DNA of 25,406 nt from the NCBI GenBank assembly GCA_021158195.1, contig JAGGVA010000066.1, positions 1 to 25,406 on the forward strand, written 5' to 3'. Source of the stretch: a bacterium (GTDB lineage: Bacteria > Patescibacteriota > Minisyncoccia > Minisyncoccales > PEYH01). Both the position numbers and the translations under genes were made by a program. Under the pieces are notes generated by a model that saw only the letters and a list, made by a program, of their open reading frames with translations, did not search any database and was not told where the DNA came from. Positions 14,972 through 21,107 of this stretch are shown here, in pieces. Position 1 is the stretch's first letter. Each line of letters opens with the position of its first letter.

Positions 14972-15268
14972 ATGCTTTCCGAAAAAGATGTTTTAAATGT
15001 AGCAAAACTTGCTCGTATTAACCTTTCAGAAGAAGAAAAAGAGAAGATGCGTAAAGATCTTACTCTTATTTTGGATTATATTGCCAAGATAAGAGAGTTG
15101 GATTTAAAAAATGTGGAACCAACTTTTCATACTTTAGAGATTAAAAATAAAACAAGAGAAGACAGGGCAAGAGAGCAAAATACTTCCTTTTCAAAGAAGT
15201 TAATCAGTTTAGCGCCTCAAAAAGAAAATGGTTATATAAAAATAAGGTCTGTATTTAAAGATAGATGA
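14972..15268 (+). CDS. gatC: Asp-tRNA(Asn)/Glu-tRNA(Gln) amidotransferase subunit C
   Basis: This 98-residue protein is the small GatC subunit that wraps around GatA and stabilises the GatCAB transamidosome. It has the family pattern KDVLNVAKLARINLSEEEKE at residues 5-24, then LTLILDYIAKIRELDLKNVE with the downstream PTFHTLEI (the usual position of the PTSHPLEL-type motif). The length matches the usual 95-100. It is followed by gatA after one base; gatB is not in the window. Presence of GatCA implies indirect charging of Gln-tRNA and/or Asn-tRNA in this organism (inference). Confidence 0.94.
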   Translation: MLSEKDVLNVAKLARINLSEEEKEKMRKDLTLILDYIAKIRELDLKNVEPTFHTLEIKNKTREDRAREQNTSFSKKLISLAPQKENGYIKIRSVFKDR

Positions 15269-15269
15269 T

Positions 15270-16700
15270 ATGGATTTATCTTCACTTTCAGTAGGAGAAA
15301 TTCACAAACTTCTTATTCAAAAAGAGATTTCAGCCCAAGAACTGTTAGGGGAATATTTGGAAATAATTAAGAAAGAAAATCCAAAGATCAATGCTTTTTT
15401 AGAAATTTTTGAGGAAGAGGGCATAAAGCAGGCGCAGGAAGTAGATAAAAAAATTGAAAAAGGAGATAAAATCTCAATTTTAGAAGGTATTCCGGTGGCA
15501 ATAAAAGATAATATACTGCTAGCCAATAAACGATGTACGGCCGGCTCTAAAATTTTAGAAAACTATATTGCTCCTTATGATGCTACAGTAGTTAAGAAAT
15601 TAAAAGAAAAAGGGGCAATTATTATCGGAAAAACTAATCTAGATGAATTTGCTATAGGATCTTCAGGAGAATTCTCGGCTTATGGAGTCACTCGCAACCC
15701 AAAGAATTTAGAGTATGTGCCCGGGGGATCTTCTTCTGGTTCTGCTGCCGCAGTAGCGGCTGATATGGTGCCGATAGCGTTGGGTAGTGACACAGGAGGT
15801 TCTATAAGACAACCGGCTTCTTTTTGCGGAATAATCGGTTTTAAGCCCACTTATGGTTCAGTTTCTCGTTTTGGGCTTGTTGCAATGTCTTCTTCTTTAG
15901 ATCAAATAGGGCCTCTTGGGAAAAATGTTGAAGATATAAAAATTGTTTATGAGGTTATCAGAGGGAAGGACGAAATGGATTCTACCACTGTTTCGTTTTC
16001 TCAAAAACCGGTAAAAGAGAGATTAGAGGAAATAAAAATAGGGATTCCTAAGGAATATTTTACTAAAGGTATAGATCAGAGAGTGAAAGAAATTATTAAA
16101 GATAGAATTAAAGATTTTGAACTTTCGGGGGCAAGTATAGAGGAGGTGAGTCTGCCCCACACAGATTATGCTTTAGCCACTTATTATATTATTATGACTG
16201 CAGAGGTTTCCAGTAATTTAGCAAGATATGACGGAATAAAATATGGAAAATCATTAGCAGAGAGCGACAAAATAACCAATCTTTTAGATGTCTATTTTGA
16301 AACCAGAAAGGAATTTTTGGGAGAAGAGGTAAAAAGAAGAATAATGTTAGGTACATATTGTCTCTCTGTTGGTTATTATGAAGCATATTATCTTCAAGCC
16401 CAGAAGGTGAGAACCTTAATCAAAAAAGATTTCGAGAAAGCATTCAAAAAAGTGGATATTTTACTTACCCCCACTTCTCCTACCCCTCCGTTTAAGTTAG
16501 GCGAGAGATTAGAAAACCCTTTAACAATGTATATGGCAGATGTTTTGACTGTTTCAGCAAATCTTGCTGGTTTGCCAGCCATTTCTTTGCCTGCTGGAGA
16601 GATTGATAAATTGCCAGTTGGTCTTCAGTTGATTGGTCCAGCATTTTCAGAAAACTTTTTATTATCAGTGGCTCAATTAGCCCAGAAAATATGGACGTAA
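15270..16700 (+). CDS. gatA: Asp-tRNA(Asn)/Glu-tRNA(Gln) amidotransferase subunit A
   Basis: This 476-residue amidase releases ammonia from glutamine for transfer to misacylated tRNA on GatB. The amidase-signature core is intact. VAIKDNILLANKRCTAGSKI contains the catalytic Lys (residue 77 region). GGSSSGSAAAVAADMVPIAL carries the cis-Ser, and GSDTGGSIRQPASFCGIIGF carries the nucleophile Ser in the GGS(I)R segment (residues about 149-192). The C-terminal part LPAISLPAGEIDKLPVGLQL is typical. The start is one base after the gatC TGA; there is no need for another SD if translation is coupled. The last ten bases overlap the next gene. Confidence 0.97.
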   Translation: MDLSSLSVGEIHKLLIQKEISAQELLGEYLEIIKKENPKINAFLEIFEEEGIKQAQEVDKKIEKGDKISILEGIPVAIKDNILLANKRCTAGSKILENYIAPYDATVVKKLKEKGAIIIGKTNLDEFAIGSSGEFSAYGVTRNPKNLEYVPGGSSSGSAAAVAADMVPIALGSDTGGSIRQPASFCGIIGFKPTYGSVSRFGLVAMSSSLDQIGPLGKNVEDIKIVYEVIRGKDEMDSTTVSFSQKPVKERLEEIKIGIPKEYFTKGIDQRVKEIIKDRIKDFELSGASIEEVSLPHTDYALATYYIIMTAEVSSNLARYDGIKYGKSLAESDKITNLLDVYFETRKEFLGEEVKRRIMLGTYCLSVGYYEAYYLQAQKVRTLIKKDFEKAFKKVDILLTPTSPTPPFKLGERLENPLTMYMADVLTVSANLAGLPAISLPAGEIDKLPVGLQLIGPAFSENFLLSVAQLAQKIWT

Positions 16701-17335
16701 TTTCTATTTCTAATTTACCCGAGGCGCCGGGAGCGCTAACAAAATTTTTAGAGTTTTTGCTTTCTTCACGCTTCCAACATATTCTTTTACCTATTAAAAT
16801 TGTATTTATTATTTTTACAGTATTTGAACTCTGTACTATATTTTATTTTGCTGTTTATACAGATTATTTATATTATCTATGGTTTGAAAATTTTGACGAG
16901 TTAAGAGAATGGAGAAAACGACACAAAAAGCCGAAAGCAAAAAAAATAAAAAGGCCGAGAAAAATCAAGAAAAAAATTATGTTAGGTAAAATTTCCAACA
17001 TTTTAGTCAGCCCAAAAAAGAAAAGAAACCGAAAAGAAGTTGCAAGGGCTCAAGAGAAGATAACAAGAGGGAAAAAGATAGATTACAAACTCGCAATACT
17101 AGATATAGACCGAATGCTTAATCAAGAATTAGAGAAAAGGGGAATAAAAGGACGGAATCTTTATGAGAAACTCGATAATTTAGATGAAAGAATTATTGAA
17201 AACATCGAAGAACTAAGAGAGGCTCGAGAAATTGTCAATAAAATGTTGAGGGAAGAAAAAGAAGTTGAGAGAGAGGAGGCAGAAAGAATTCTGGCAGTTT
17301 ATAAAAAAGCCCTTTCCTATTTGAGGGCGGTATAA
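16691..17335 (+). CDS. Uncharacterised membrane protein with basic linker and coiled-coil tail
   Basis: I do not recognise this 214-residue protein. It has one long hydrophobic region at about residues 30-62 (HILLPIKIVFIIFTVFELCT, then IFYFAVYTDYLYYLWF), probably one or two transmembrane passes. A very basic linker follows at about 72-116 (KRHKKPKAKKIKRPRKIKKK). The cytosolic C-terminal half is helical and charged, likely coiled coil (EKLDNLDERIIENIEELREA, then REIVNKMLREEKEVEREE). The ATG overlaps the gatA stop by ten bases, so it is translated in the same operon. A link to the translation apparatus is only suggested by position; the function is unknown. Confidence 0.75.
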   Translation: MDVISISNLPEAPGALTKFLEFLLSSRFQHILLPIKIVFIIFTVFELCTIFYFAVYTDYLYYLWFENFDELREWRKRHKKPKAKKIKRPRKIKKKIMLGKISNILVSPKKKRNRKEVARAQEKITRGKKIDYKLAILDIDRMLNQELEKRGIKGRNLYEKLDNLDERIIENIEELREAREIVNKMLREEKEVEREEAERILAVYKKALSYLRAV

Positions 17336-17353
17336 TATCTTTTAAAAGAGATC

Positions 17354-17382
17354 TTGCATAATGATAGAATTTTGTTTAAGAT
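17354..17382 (+). promoter_or_regulatory. Promoter of the tRNA array
   Basis: TTGCAT (17354-17359), a 17-base spacer and TAAGAT (17377-17382) predict a start near 17389, eleven bases before the initiator tRNA. No further clear promoter occurs between the five tRNAs, so they may be one transcript. Confidence 0.6.
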
Positions 17383-17399
17383 ATCAATATTAGAAATAT

Positions 17400-17473
17400 C
17401 GCGGGGTGGACCAGTAGTAGGTCGCGGGTCTCATAAGCCCGAGGCGCCGGTGCAATTCCGGCCCCCGCAACCA
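17400..17473 (+). tRNA. Initiator tRNA-fMet (CAT), CCA encoded
   Basis: The cloverleaf reads acceptor CGCGGGG/CCCCGCA, giving the C1xA72 mismatch typical of bacterial initiators. The D stem GACC/GGTC contains A11:U24. The anticodon loop is CTCATAA. Oddities: the three consecutive G:C pairs sit at 28-30/40-42, one step up from the usual 29-31/39-41, with a U31.G39 pair closing the loop. The T loop is TGCAATT, so position 55 is G instead of U (no pseudouridine site). It is the only one of the five tRNAs with an encoded CCA. Confidence 0.9.
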
Positions 17474-17483
17474 CGAAAAGAAA

Positions 17484-17511
17484 TTAGTTGATGAGTAATT
17501 AGTTGATGAGT
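17484..17511 (+). repeat. Left inverted-repeat arm flanking the S23-type gene
   Basis: Two copies of ATTAGTTGATGAGT (about 17484-17497 and 17498-17511). The reverse complement, ACTCATCAACTAAT, occurs right after the gene at 17885-17898. The second copy supplies the ATG of the S23-type gene. Confidence 0.8.
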
Positions 17512-17883
17512 GCAAGAGAGAACAATCCACAAGAAGATGGCTTCTTTTTTGAGAAATTAGAGGTTTATCGCCGGAGCTTAAAATTTGCAATTGAATTATG
17601 TCAATTGGCAAGCACCTTTCCAGTGAAATTTTCAAGAATTAGAGATCAATTGATAGGAGCGGCTATTTCTGTTCCTTTAAATATTGCTGAAGGTTCTGGA
17701 AGAAGATCTTCGAAGGAAAAAGTAAATTTTTACAAAATAAGTAGAACTTCTTTATTCGAGTGTATTCCAATCTTGGAACTCTGCTTGAAATTGAAACTGT
17801 TAGATCAAAAACGATATAGATACTTTCGGAAAGAAGACATAGAACTATCGAAGATGATTAATGGGTTGATTAAATCATTATGA
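17506..17883 (+). CDS. Four-helix-bundle protein of the S23 / 23S rRNA intervening-sequence protein (IVP) family
   Basis: This 125-residue protein matches the S23/IVP four-helix-bundle family. The pattern is FEKLEVYRRSLKFAIELCQL (about residues 19-38), RIRDQLIGAAISVPLNIAEG (about 53-72), then SGRRSSKEKVNFYKISRTSL and a final helix EDIELSKMINGLIKSL. Members are often encoded inside intervening sequences inserted in 23S rRNA of spirochetes and others; their job is unknown. Here the gene lies between two tRNA genes, bounded by inverted GATGAG/CTCATC repeats. Its ATG at 17506 and its TGA at 17881 both abut the repeats. A TTG at 17503 is an alternative start. No SD. Toxin or mobile-element roles are not supported by the sequence. 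Confidence 0.85.
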   Translation: MSARENNPQEDGFFFEKLEVYRRSLKFAIELCQLASTFPVKFSRIRDQLIGAAISVPLNIAEGSGRRSSKEKVNFYKISRTSLFECIPILELCLKLKLLDQKRYRYFRKEDIELSKMINGLIKSL

Positions 17884-17884
17884 G

Positions 17885-17984
17885 ACTCATCAACTAATTA
17901 CTAACAACCCATTTGCTCCTTAACTTCTTAACTCATCAACTCATAAACTCATCAACTCATAAACTCATCAACTAATTCCTAATA
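17885..17984 (+). repeat. Right inverted-repeat arm: CTCATCAA/ACTCATAA words
   Basis: ACTCATCAACTAATTACTAAC follows the S23 stop (21 bases; core 17885-17905). Then a short core (ACCCATTTGCTCCTTAAC) and six more ACTCAT(C/A)AA words run to the next tRNA. The core resembles the shared core of the two other spacers. Confidence 0.75.
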
Positions 17985-17986
17985 TC

Positions 17987-18059
17987 GCCGGCGTAGCTCA
18001 GAGGTTAGAGCGGACGCTTCATAAGCGTTAGGTCGGAGGTTCGAATCCTCCCGCCGGCA
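17987..18059 (+). tRNA. tRNA with CAT anticodon: elongator Met, or Ile2 if lysidinylated
   Basis: Acceptor GCCGGCG/CGCCGGC, D stem GCTC/GAGC, anticodon loop TTCATAA, T loop TTCGAAT, discriminator A73, no encoded CCA. The acceptor is fully paired, so it is not an initiator. A CAT anticodon alone cannot separate tRNA-Met from tRNA-Ile2 that has C34 modified to lysidine. Confidence 0.9.
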
Positions 18060-18061
18060 TA

Positions 18062-18187
18062 AAATTAGTAGATGAGAAATTAGTAGATGAGTAATTAGTT
18101 TATGAGTTGATGAGAATCCTTATTAAACCACCAATCTATTTGTTCTTTAACTCATCAACTCATCTACTCATTAACTAATTACTAACT
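18062..18187 (+). repeat. Inverted-repeat tRNA spacer, copy A
   Basis: The left arm (about 18062-18115) has ATTAGTAGATGAG words and ends TTATGAGTTGATGAG. The right arm (about 18150-18187) has ACTCATCAACTCATC and ends ACTAATTACTAAC. The central core, AATCCTTATTAAACCACC then AATCTATTTGTTCTTT (about 18115-18149), is nearly identical to copy B at 18394-18523. Confidence 0.8.
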
Positions 18188-18189
18188 AT

Positions 18190-18261
18190 GGTGGCCTTGG
18201 TGTAATGGCAGCACAAGGGCCTGTGGAGCCCTTAGTGGCGGTTCGAATCCGCTAGGCCACC
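18190..18261 (+). tRNA. tRNA-His (GTG)
   Basis: Acceptor GTGGCCT pairs with AGGCCAC (18254-18260). An extra G at 18190 faces C73 at 18261, the G-1:C73 identity element of tRNA-His. Anticodon loop CTGTGGA, T loop TTCGAAT. CCA is not encoded. Confidence 0.95.
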
Positions 18262-18318
18262 CTGTTATGTCAGTTTGTAGTGAGTAGTGGATAGTGGGTA
18301 GTTTATAGTTTCTTATTA
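18262..18318 (+). repeat. TAGTGGATAGTG-word spacer
   Basis: This spacer carries a different word family, GTAGTGAGTAGTGGATAGTG then GGTAGTTTATAGTTT, with a 7- to 8-base period. It lacks the GATGAG arms of the neighbouring spacers. Confidence 0.55.
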
Positions 18319-18391
18319 GCCCCCATAGTTCAACAGGAGAGAACGATTCCCTCCTAAGGAATAAATCCAGGTTCGAGTCCTGGTGGGGGCA
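18319..18391 (+). tRNA. tRNA-Arg (CCT)
   Basis: Acceptor GCCCCCA pairs with TGGGGGC (18384-18390), discriminator A73. The anticodon stem ATTCC/GGAAT encloses loop CTCCTAA, so the anticodon is CCT, reading AGG. T loop TTCGAGT. No encoded CCA. Confidence 0.93.
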
Positions 18392-18393
18392 TA

Positions 18394-18523
18394 AGATTAG
18401 TAAATGAGTAATTAGTTTATGAGTTGATGAAAATCCTTATTAAACCACCAATCTATTTGCTCTTTTTAACTCATCTACTCATCTACTCATCAACTCATCA
18501 ACTCATCAACTAATTACTAACTT
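18394..18523 (+). repeat. Inverted-repeat tRNA spacer, copy B
   Basis: The arms are ATTAGTAAATGAGTAATTAG...TTATGAGTTGATGA on the left and repeated ACTCATC(T/A)A words ending ACTAATTACTAAC on the right. The core (about 18431-18467) has AATCCTTATTAAACCACC then AATCTATTTGCTCTTT, which differs from copy A at very few positions. Confidence 0.8.
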
Positions 18524-18525
18524 AG

Positions 18526-18600
18526 GGGGGTGTAGTGCAGCCCGGAGTGCACGCTGCCCTGTCAAGGCAGAGGTCGCCGGTTCAAATCCGGTCACCCCCG
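18526..18600 (+). tRNA. tRNA-Asp (GTC)
   Basis: Acceptor GGGGGTG pairs with CACCCCC (18593-18599); discriminator G73 fits Asp. The anticodon stem is CTGCC/GGCAG and loop CTGTCAA gives GTC. T loop TTCAAAT. No encoded CCA. Confidence 0.95.
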
Positions 18601-18652
18601 CAAGTTAATTGTCAGTTATCTATTGTTTGCTATTAGTTTAGTTCTTTAAAAT

Positions 18653-18660
18653 AAGGAGGT
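18653..18660 (+). promoter_or_regulatory. Strong Shine-Dalgarno of the DAG-kinase-family gene
   Basis: AAGGAGGT lies seven bases before the ATG at 18668. It is the second of the two strong SD sites in the window. A weak promoter candidate (TTGTCA at 18609, TATTAG at 18631) would give a leader of about 25 bases, long enough to carry it. Confidence 0.8.
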
Positions 18661-18667
18661 GTGAAGG

Positions 18668-19585
18668 ATGAGGGCGATAGTGATTGCTAATCCTGAATCA
18701 GGAAAGCCGTTGATTGGGAGAAAAAAGTGGAGGTTCTGTAGCATAATAGAGAAAGAAATTTTTAATGCATGGACATTATTTACTGATCCGGAAGGAGAAA
18801 GATCGCCAGAGAGTTTGGCGTCATTTGCTCAAAAAGAGGGCTTTCATCTCATAATTGTTAGAGGAGGAGATGGAACAGCTTCTAGAGTAGTGAACGGTCT
18901 AGATTTTTCTAAAAAAGTGCCAGTATTGGCTATTATACCTGCAGGCACAGGGAATGATTTTGCTTATGCTTTGGGTTTACGTTATTCTCTTTCTCAGAAT
19001 ATAGAAGTTATCAAGCAAAGAAAAGTTATCTCTGTGGATTTAGGGGTTGTAAGGTTCAGTAATCAAGAAAGGAGGTTTGTAAACACTGTTAGTGTTGGAA
19101 TAGACGCAGAAATTAATAATATGGCTCATAGGTTGGCGCCCCAGTTAAGAAAAGTAGGAATGTTCCGTTTTGCTTATGTTATTGCAGCCCTTGAAAGAAT
19201 GCTTCATAGATTGAACTTTCCTGAAGTTGTTATAGAGATTGATGGAAAGAAAAAGGTAAGGGGACCAATTTCTCTGGCAGCCATAACAAATAGTTATAGA
19301 TATGGAGGAGGGTTTAAGATTAATCTCTCAGCCCGGTTCGATGATGGAATACTTAATCTCTGTATTGCTCAGCCAATCAGAAGAATACTCATTCCTTATT
19401 TTATACTAAAAATGAAGCAAGGGACGCATTCTACAAGTAGTGTTTTTTCTTTTTATTCTTTTCAAAAACTGATAATCAGAAGCGAAACCGCCCTGCCTTT
19501 TCAAATAGACGGAGAGAGATATCCTTCTCAGAATTGTATAGAAGTTTCTGTTTTACCAAAAGCACTAAAAGTATTGGTTCCTTAG
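18668..19585 (+). CDS. Diacylglycerol/lipid kinase family protein (DAGK catalytic domain)
   Basis: This 305-residue protein belongs to the DagK/YegS/LCB5 lipid-kinase family. The N-terminus carries IVIANPESGKP. The glycine-rich nucleotide motif VRGGDGTASRVVNGL lies near residues 62-76, and VLAIIPAGTGNDFAYALGL near 88-106 matches the IPLGTGNDFA signature. The second beta-rich domain (SLAAITNSYRYGGGFKINLS, about 205-224; then ARFDDGILNLCIA) is typical. Members phosphorylate diacylglycerol, undecaprenol-like or sphingoid lipids at the membrane; the substrate here cannot be named. The start is fixed by the SD at 18653. It follows the tRNA array and ends in its own terminator. Confidence 0.92.
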   Translation: MRAIVIANPESGKPLIGRKKWRFCSIIEKEIFNAWTLFTDPEGERSPESLASFAQKEGFHLIIVRGGDGTASRVVNGLDFSKKVPVLAIIPAGTGNDFAYALGLRYSLSQNIEVIKQRKVISVDLGVVRFSNQERRFVNTVSVGIDAEINNMAHRLAPQLRKVGMFRFAYVIAALERMLHRLNFPEVVIEIDGKKKVRGPISLAAITNSYRYGGGFKINLSARFDDGILNLCIAQPIRRILIPYFILKMKQGTHSTSSVFSFYSFQKLIIRSETALPFQIDGERYPSQNCIEVSVLPKALKVLVP

Positions 19586-19594
19586 TTATCTTTT

Positions 19595-19630
19595 CCCTGG
19601 GAATTACTCTCCCGGGGATTTTTCTTTTTG
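19595..19630 (+). terminator. Intrinsic terminator after the DAG-kinase-family gene
   Basis: CCCTGGGA (19595-19602) pairs with TCCCGGGG (19610-19617), with one G.U pair, around a seven-base loop. ATTTTTCTTTTTG follows (19618-19630). Confidence 0.88.
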
Positions 19631-19713
19631 AAAATTGCAAGATTTAACCTTGCGACAATTCAGGAGGTAGATTAGGAGGCAAGCCCGCATTCGGCATTCT
19701 GGAAGCAGAACTT

Positions 19714-19742
19714 TTGATTTTTTGTTTTCAACTTGTTATAAT
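19714..19742 (+). promoter_or_regulatory. Promoter of the pheS leader RNA
   Basis: TTGATT (19714-19719), 17 bases, and a perfect TATAAT (19737-19742) predict a start near 19749. This is almost 300 bases before the pheS ATG, unlike the near-leaderless promoters elsewhere in the window. The segment 19631-19713 shows nothing I can name. Confidence 0.75.
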
Positions 19743-19748
19743 AAAAAT

Positions 19749-19956
19749 AGAAATATTTGCTCTTTGCTTTTCTTCCCACCCAACCTCCTTGTTTTTTGAG
19801 GAAGAACTTGGTTTTTTGGAGCGTAAAGGGGTTTGTAGCCCCAAAATTATCAGAGCGTTGCAGAAGGGTTTCGCCCACAGCCCTTCGAGGACATTTGCCC
19901 TGATAATAGCGGGGGTTCGACTCCCCCAAAACCAAGTTCTTCCTCTTTTTATTTTT
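19749..19956 (+). ncRNA. tRNA-like structured leader or small RNA upstream of pheS
   Basis: An 18-bp perfect helix pairs GAGGAAGAACTTGGTTTT (19798-19815) with its complement at 19928-19945, followed by TTTTTATTTTT. Inside is a cloverleaf-like set: hairpin GGGG/CCCC (19828-19831/19839-19842) with a seven-base loop, helix ATTATCAG/CTGATAAT (19846-19853/19900-19907) holding an inner GAAGGG/CCCTTC stem, and a perfect T-arm mimic (GGGGG-TTCGACT-CCCCC, 19911-19927) whose loop matches the tRNA consensus TTCRANY. The acceptor position is occupied by the long helix. It lacks the T-box consensus (AGGGTGG) and a normal D arm, so it is neither a T-box nor a standard tRNA. It could be a standalone RNA or an attenuator for pheST (inference). 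Confidence 0.65.
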
Positions 19957-20010
19957 ACTCGATCTGCCTTGTTTTTGCTTGAAAAATGGGGAAAATTTCA
20001 TTTGAAAATA

Positions 20011-20027
20011 AGGAGAAGTTTATGTAA
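20011..20027 (+). other. Start-stop element (ATG-TAA) behind an SD, just before pheS
   Basis: AGGAG (20011-20015) precedes ATG TAA (20022-20027), a minimal ORF of one codon, 13 bases upstream of the pheS ATG at 20041. The SD is better placed for the ATG-TAA than for pheS. It could hold ribosomes near the pheS start, or be chance. Confidence 0.4.
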
Positions 20028-20040
20028 AATAAAGGTGGAG

Positions 20041-21096
20041 ATGGAGATAAAAGATATCAAAAAAACAGCGGAAAGAGAAATTAGTTTGGTAAAAACGCTT
20101 AAAGAACTTGAAAGTTTTGAGAATAAATATTTAGGCAAAAAGGGTATTCTTACCCGAATTTTACGTTCTTTAAAAGAATTAAATCCAGAGGAGCGAAAAA
20201 AGATAGGCAAAGAGGCAAATGAACTCAAGGAATTTTTACAAAAAGAGATTGAGAGAAAGCGAGGACAACTTCAAGAAAAACACATAGAAGAGAAAGAAAA
20301 GAAAGAATGGATAGATATAACAATGCCGGGAAAAAAAATAGAAAGAGGACATCTTCACCCCATTACTTTAGTAAGAACTCAAATAGAGGATATTTTTCAG
20401 AAAATGGGTTTTTCTGTTGTAGAGGGCCCAGAGATAGAAAACGAGTGGTACAATTTCGATGCTTTAAATATTCCGAAAGAACATCCTGCAAGAGATATGT
20501 GGGATACGTTTTGGCTTCGCCAAAACGAATTAAAAATGCAAAATTCAAAATTAAAAATGAGCCAAAGATTACTATTAAGAACTCATACCTCGCCTGTTCA
20601 GATTCATTATATGGAGGCAAACAAACCTCCGATTAGAATTATTGCTCCAGGAAGAATTTTTAGATACGAGGCAACAGATGCATCGCATGAGATTAATTTT
20701 TATCAGGTAGAGGGGTTGATGATTGATAAAAACATAAGCATTGCTAATTTTAAATTTATAATGGAGGAATTTTTTAAAGAGTTTTTTGGAAGGAAAACAG
20801 AAATAAGATTAAGACCAAGTTACTTTCCTTTTACAGAGCCAAGTTTTGAAATAGATGTTAAGTGCTCGATTTGCAATGGAAAGGGATGTAGTGTTTGTTC
20901 ATATCGGGGATGGATTGAAATGGCAGGAGCAGGTATGGTTCATCCCAATGTGCTAAAGGCAGTAAAAATAAATCCAGAGGAGTGGCAAGGATTTGCTTTT
21001 GGTTTAGGATTAGATCGGTTGACAATGATGAAATATAAAATCAATGATATCCGACTCTTTTATTCAGGAGATTTAAGATTTTTAAAGCAATTTTAA
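20041..21096 (+). CDS. pheS: Phenylalanyl-tRNA synthetase alpha subunit
   Basis: This 351-residue subunit carries the active site of the alpha2-beta2 enzyme. The N-terminal coiled coil spans about residues 1-85 (KYLGKKGILTRILRSLKELN). The catalytic core has class II motifs: GRIFRYEATDASHEINFYQVEGL (motif 2; shown as RIFRYEATDASHEINFYQ) at about 201-225, and GFAFGLGLDRLTMMKYKIND (motif 3) near 318-337. A cysteine pair set, CSICNGKGCSVC, precedes GAGMVHPNVL. Residues 163-176 (NELKMQNSKLKMSQ) are added by the AT-word repeat. The frame is open far upstream, through the leader RNA, but the homologous N-terminus and the downstream ATG place the start at 20041 (GTG 20035 is an alternative). Confidence 0.95.
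   Translation: MEIKDIKKTAEREISLVKTLKELESFENKYLGKKGILTRILRSLKELNPEERKKIGKEANELKEFLQKEIERKRGQLQEKHIEEKEKKEWIDITMPGKKIERGHLHPITLVRTQIEDIFQKMGFSVVEGPEIENEWYNFDALNIPKEHPARDMWDTFWLRQNELKMQNSKLKMSQRLLLRTHTSPVQIHYMEANKPPIRIIAPGRIFRYEATDASHEINFYQVEGLMIDKNISIANFKFIMEEFFKEFFGRKTEIRLRPSYFPFTEPSFEIDVKCSICNGKGCSVCSYRGWIEMAGAGMVHPNVLKAVKINPEEWQGFAFGLGLDRLTMMKYKINDIRLFYSGDLRFLKQF
20527..20561 (+). repeat. AT-rich word repeat in frame in pheS
   Basis: AATTAAAAATGCAAAATTC then AAAATTAAAAATGAG: the same words as in the rpsK-rpsD spacer and mpg. It encodes ELKMQNSKLKMS between WDTFWLRQ and LLLRTHTSP, a loop that varies in length in the PheS family, so insertion here would be tolerated. Confidence 0.7.
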
Positions 21097-21107
21097 GAAA
21101 TAATAAC

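Noticed and set aside
18062..18523. CRISPR array
   Set aside because: The repeats are short degenerate words with no fixed repeat-spacer period, and the intervals hold tRNA genes; no cas genes.
19846..19860. tRNA-Sec or suppressor tRNA (TCA in ATTATCAGAG)
   Set aside because: TCA lies within the perfectly paired ATTATCAG/CTGATAAT helix, not in a loop.
19798..19956. T-box riboswitch for pheS
   Set aside because: No T-box consensus (AGGGTGGNACC) and no specifier-loop stem I. The tRNA-like T-arm is the opposite half of that interaction.
19714..20040. Long N-terminal extension of PheS by 109 codons
   Set aside because: The frame is open by chance through the structured leader and terminator-like hairpin. 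The predicted start near 19749 lies inside it, and PheS homology begins at 20041.
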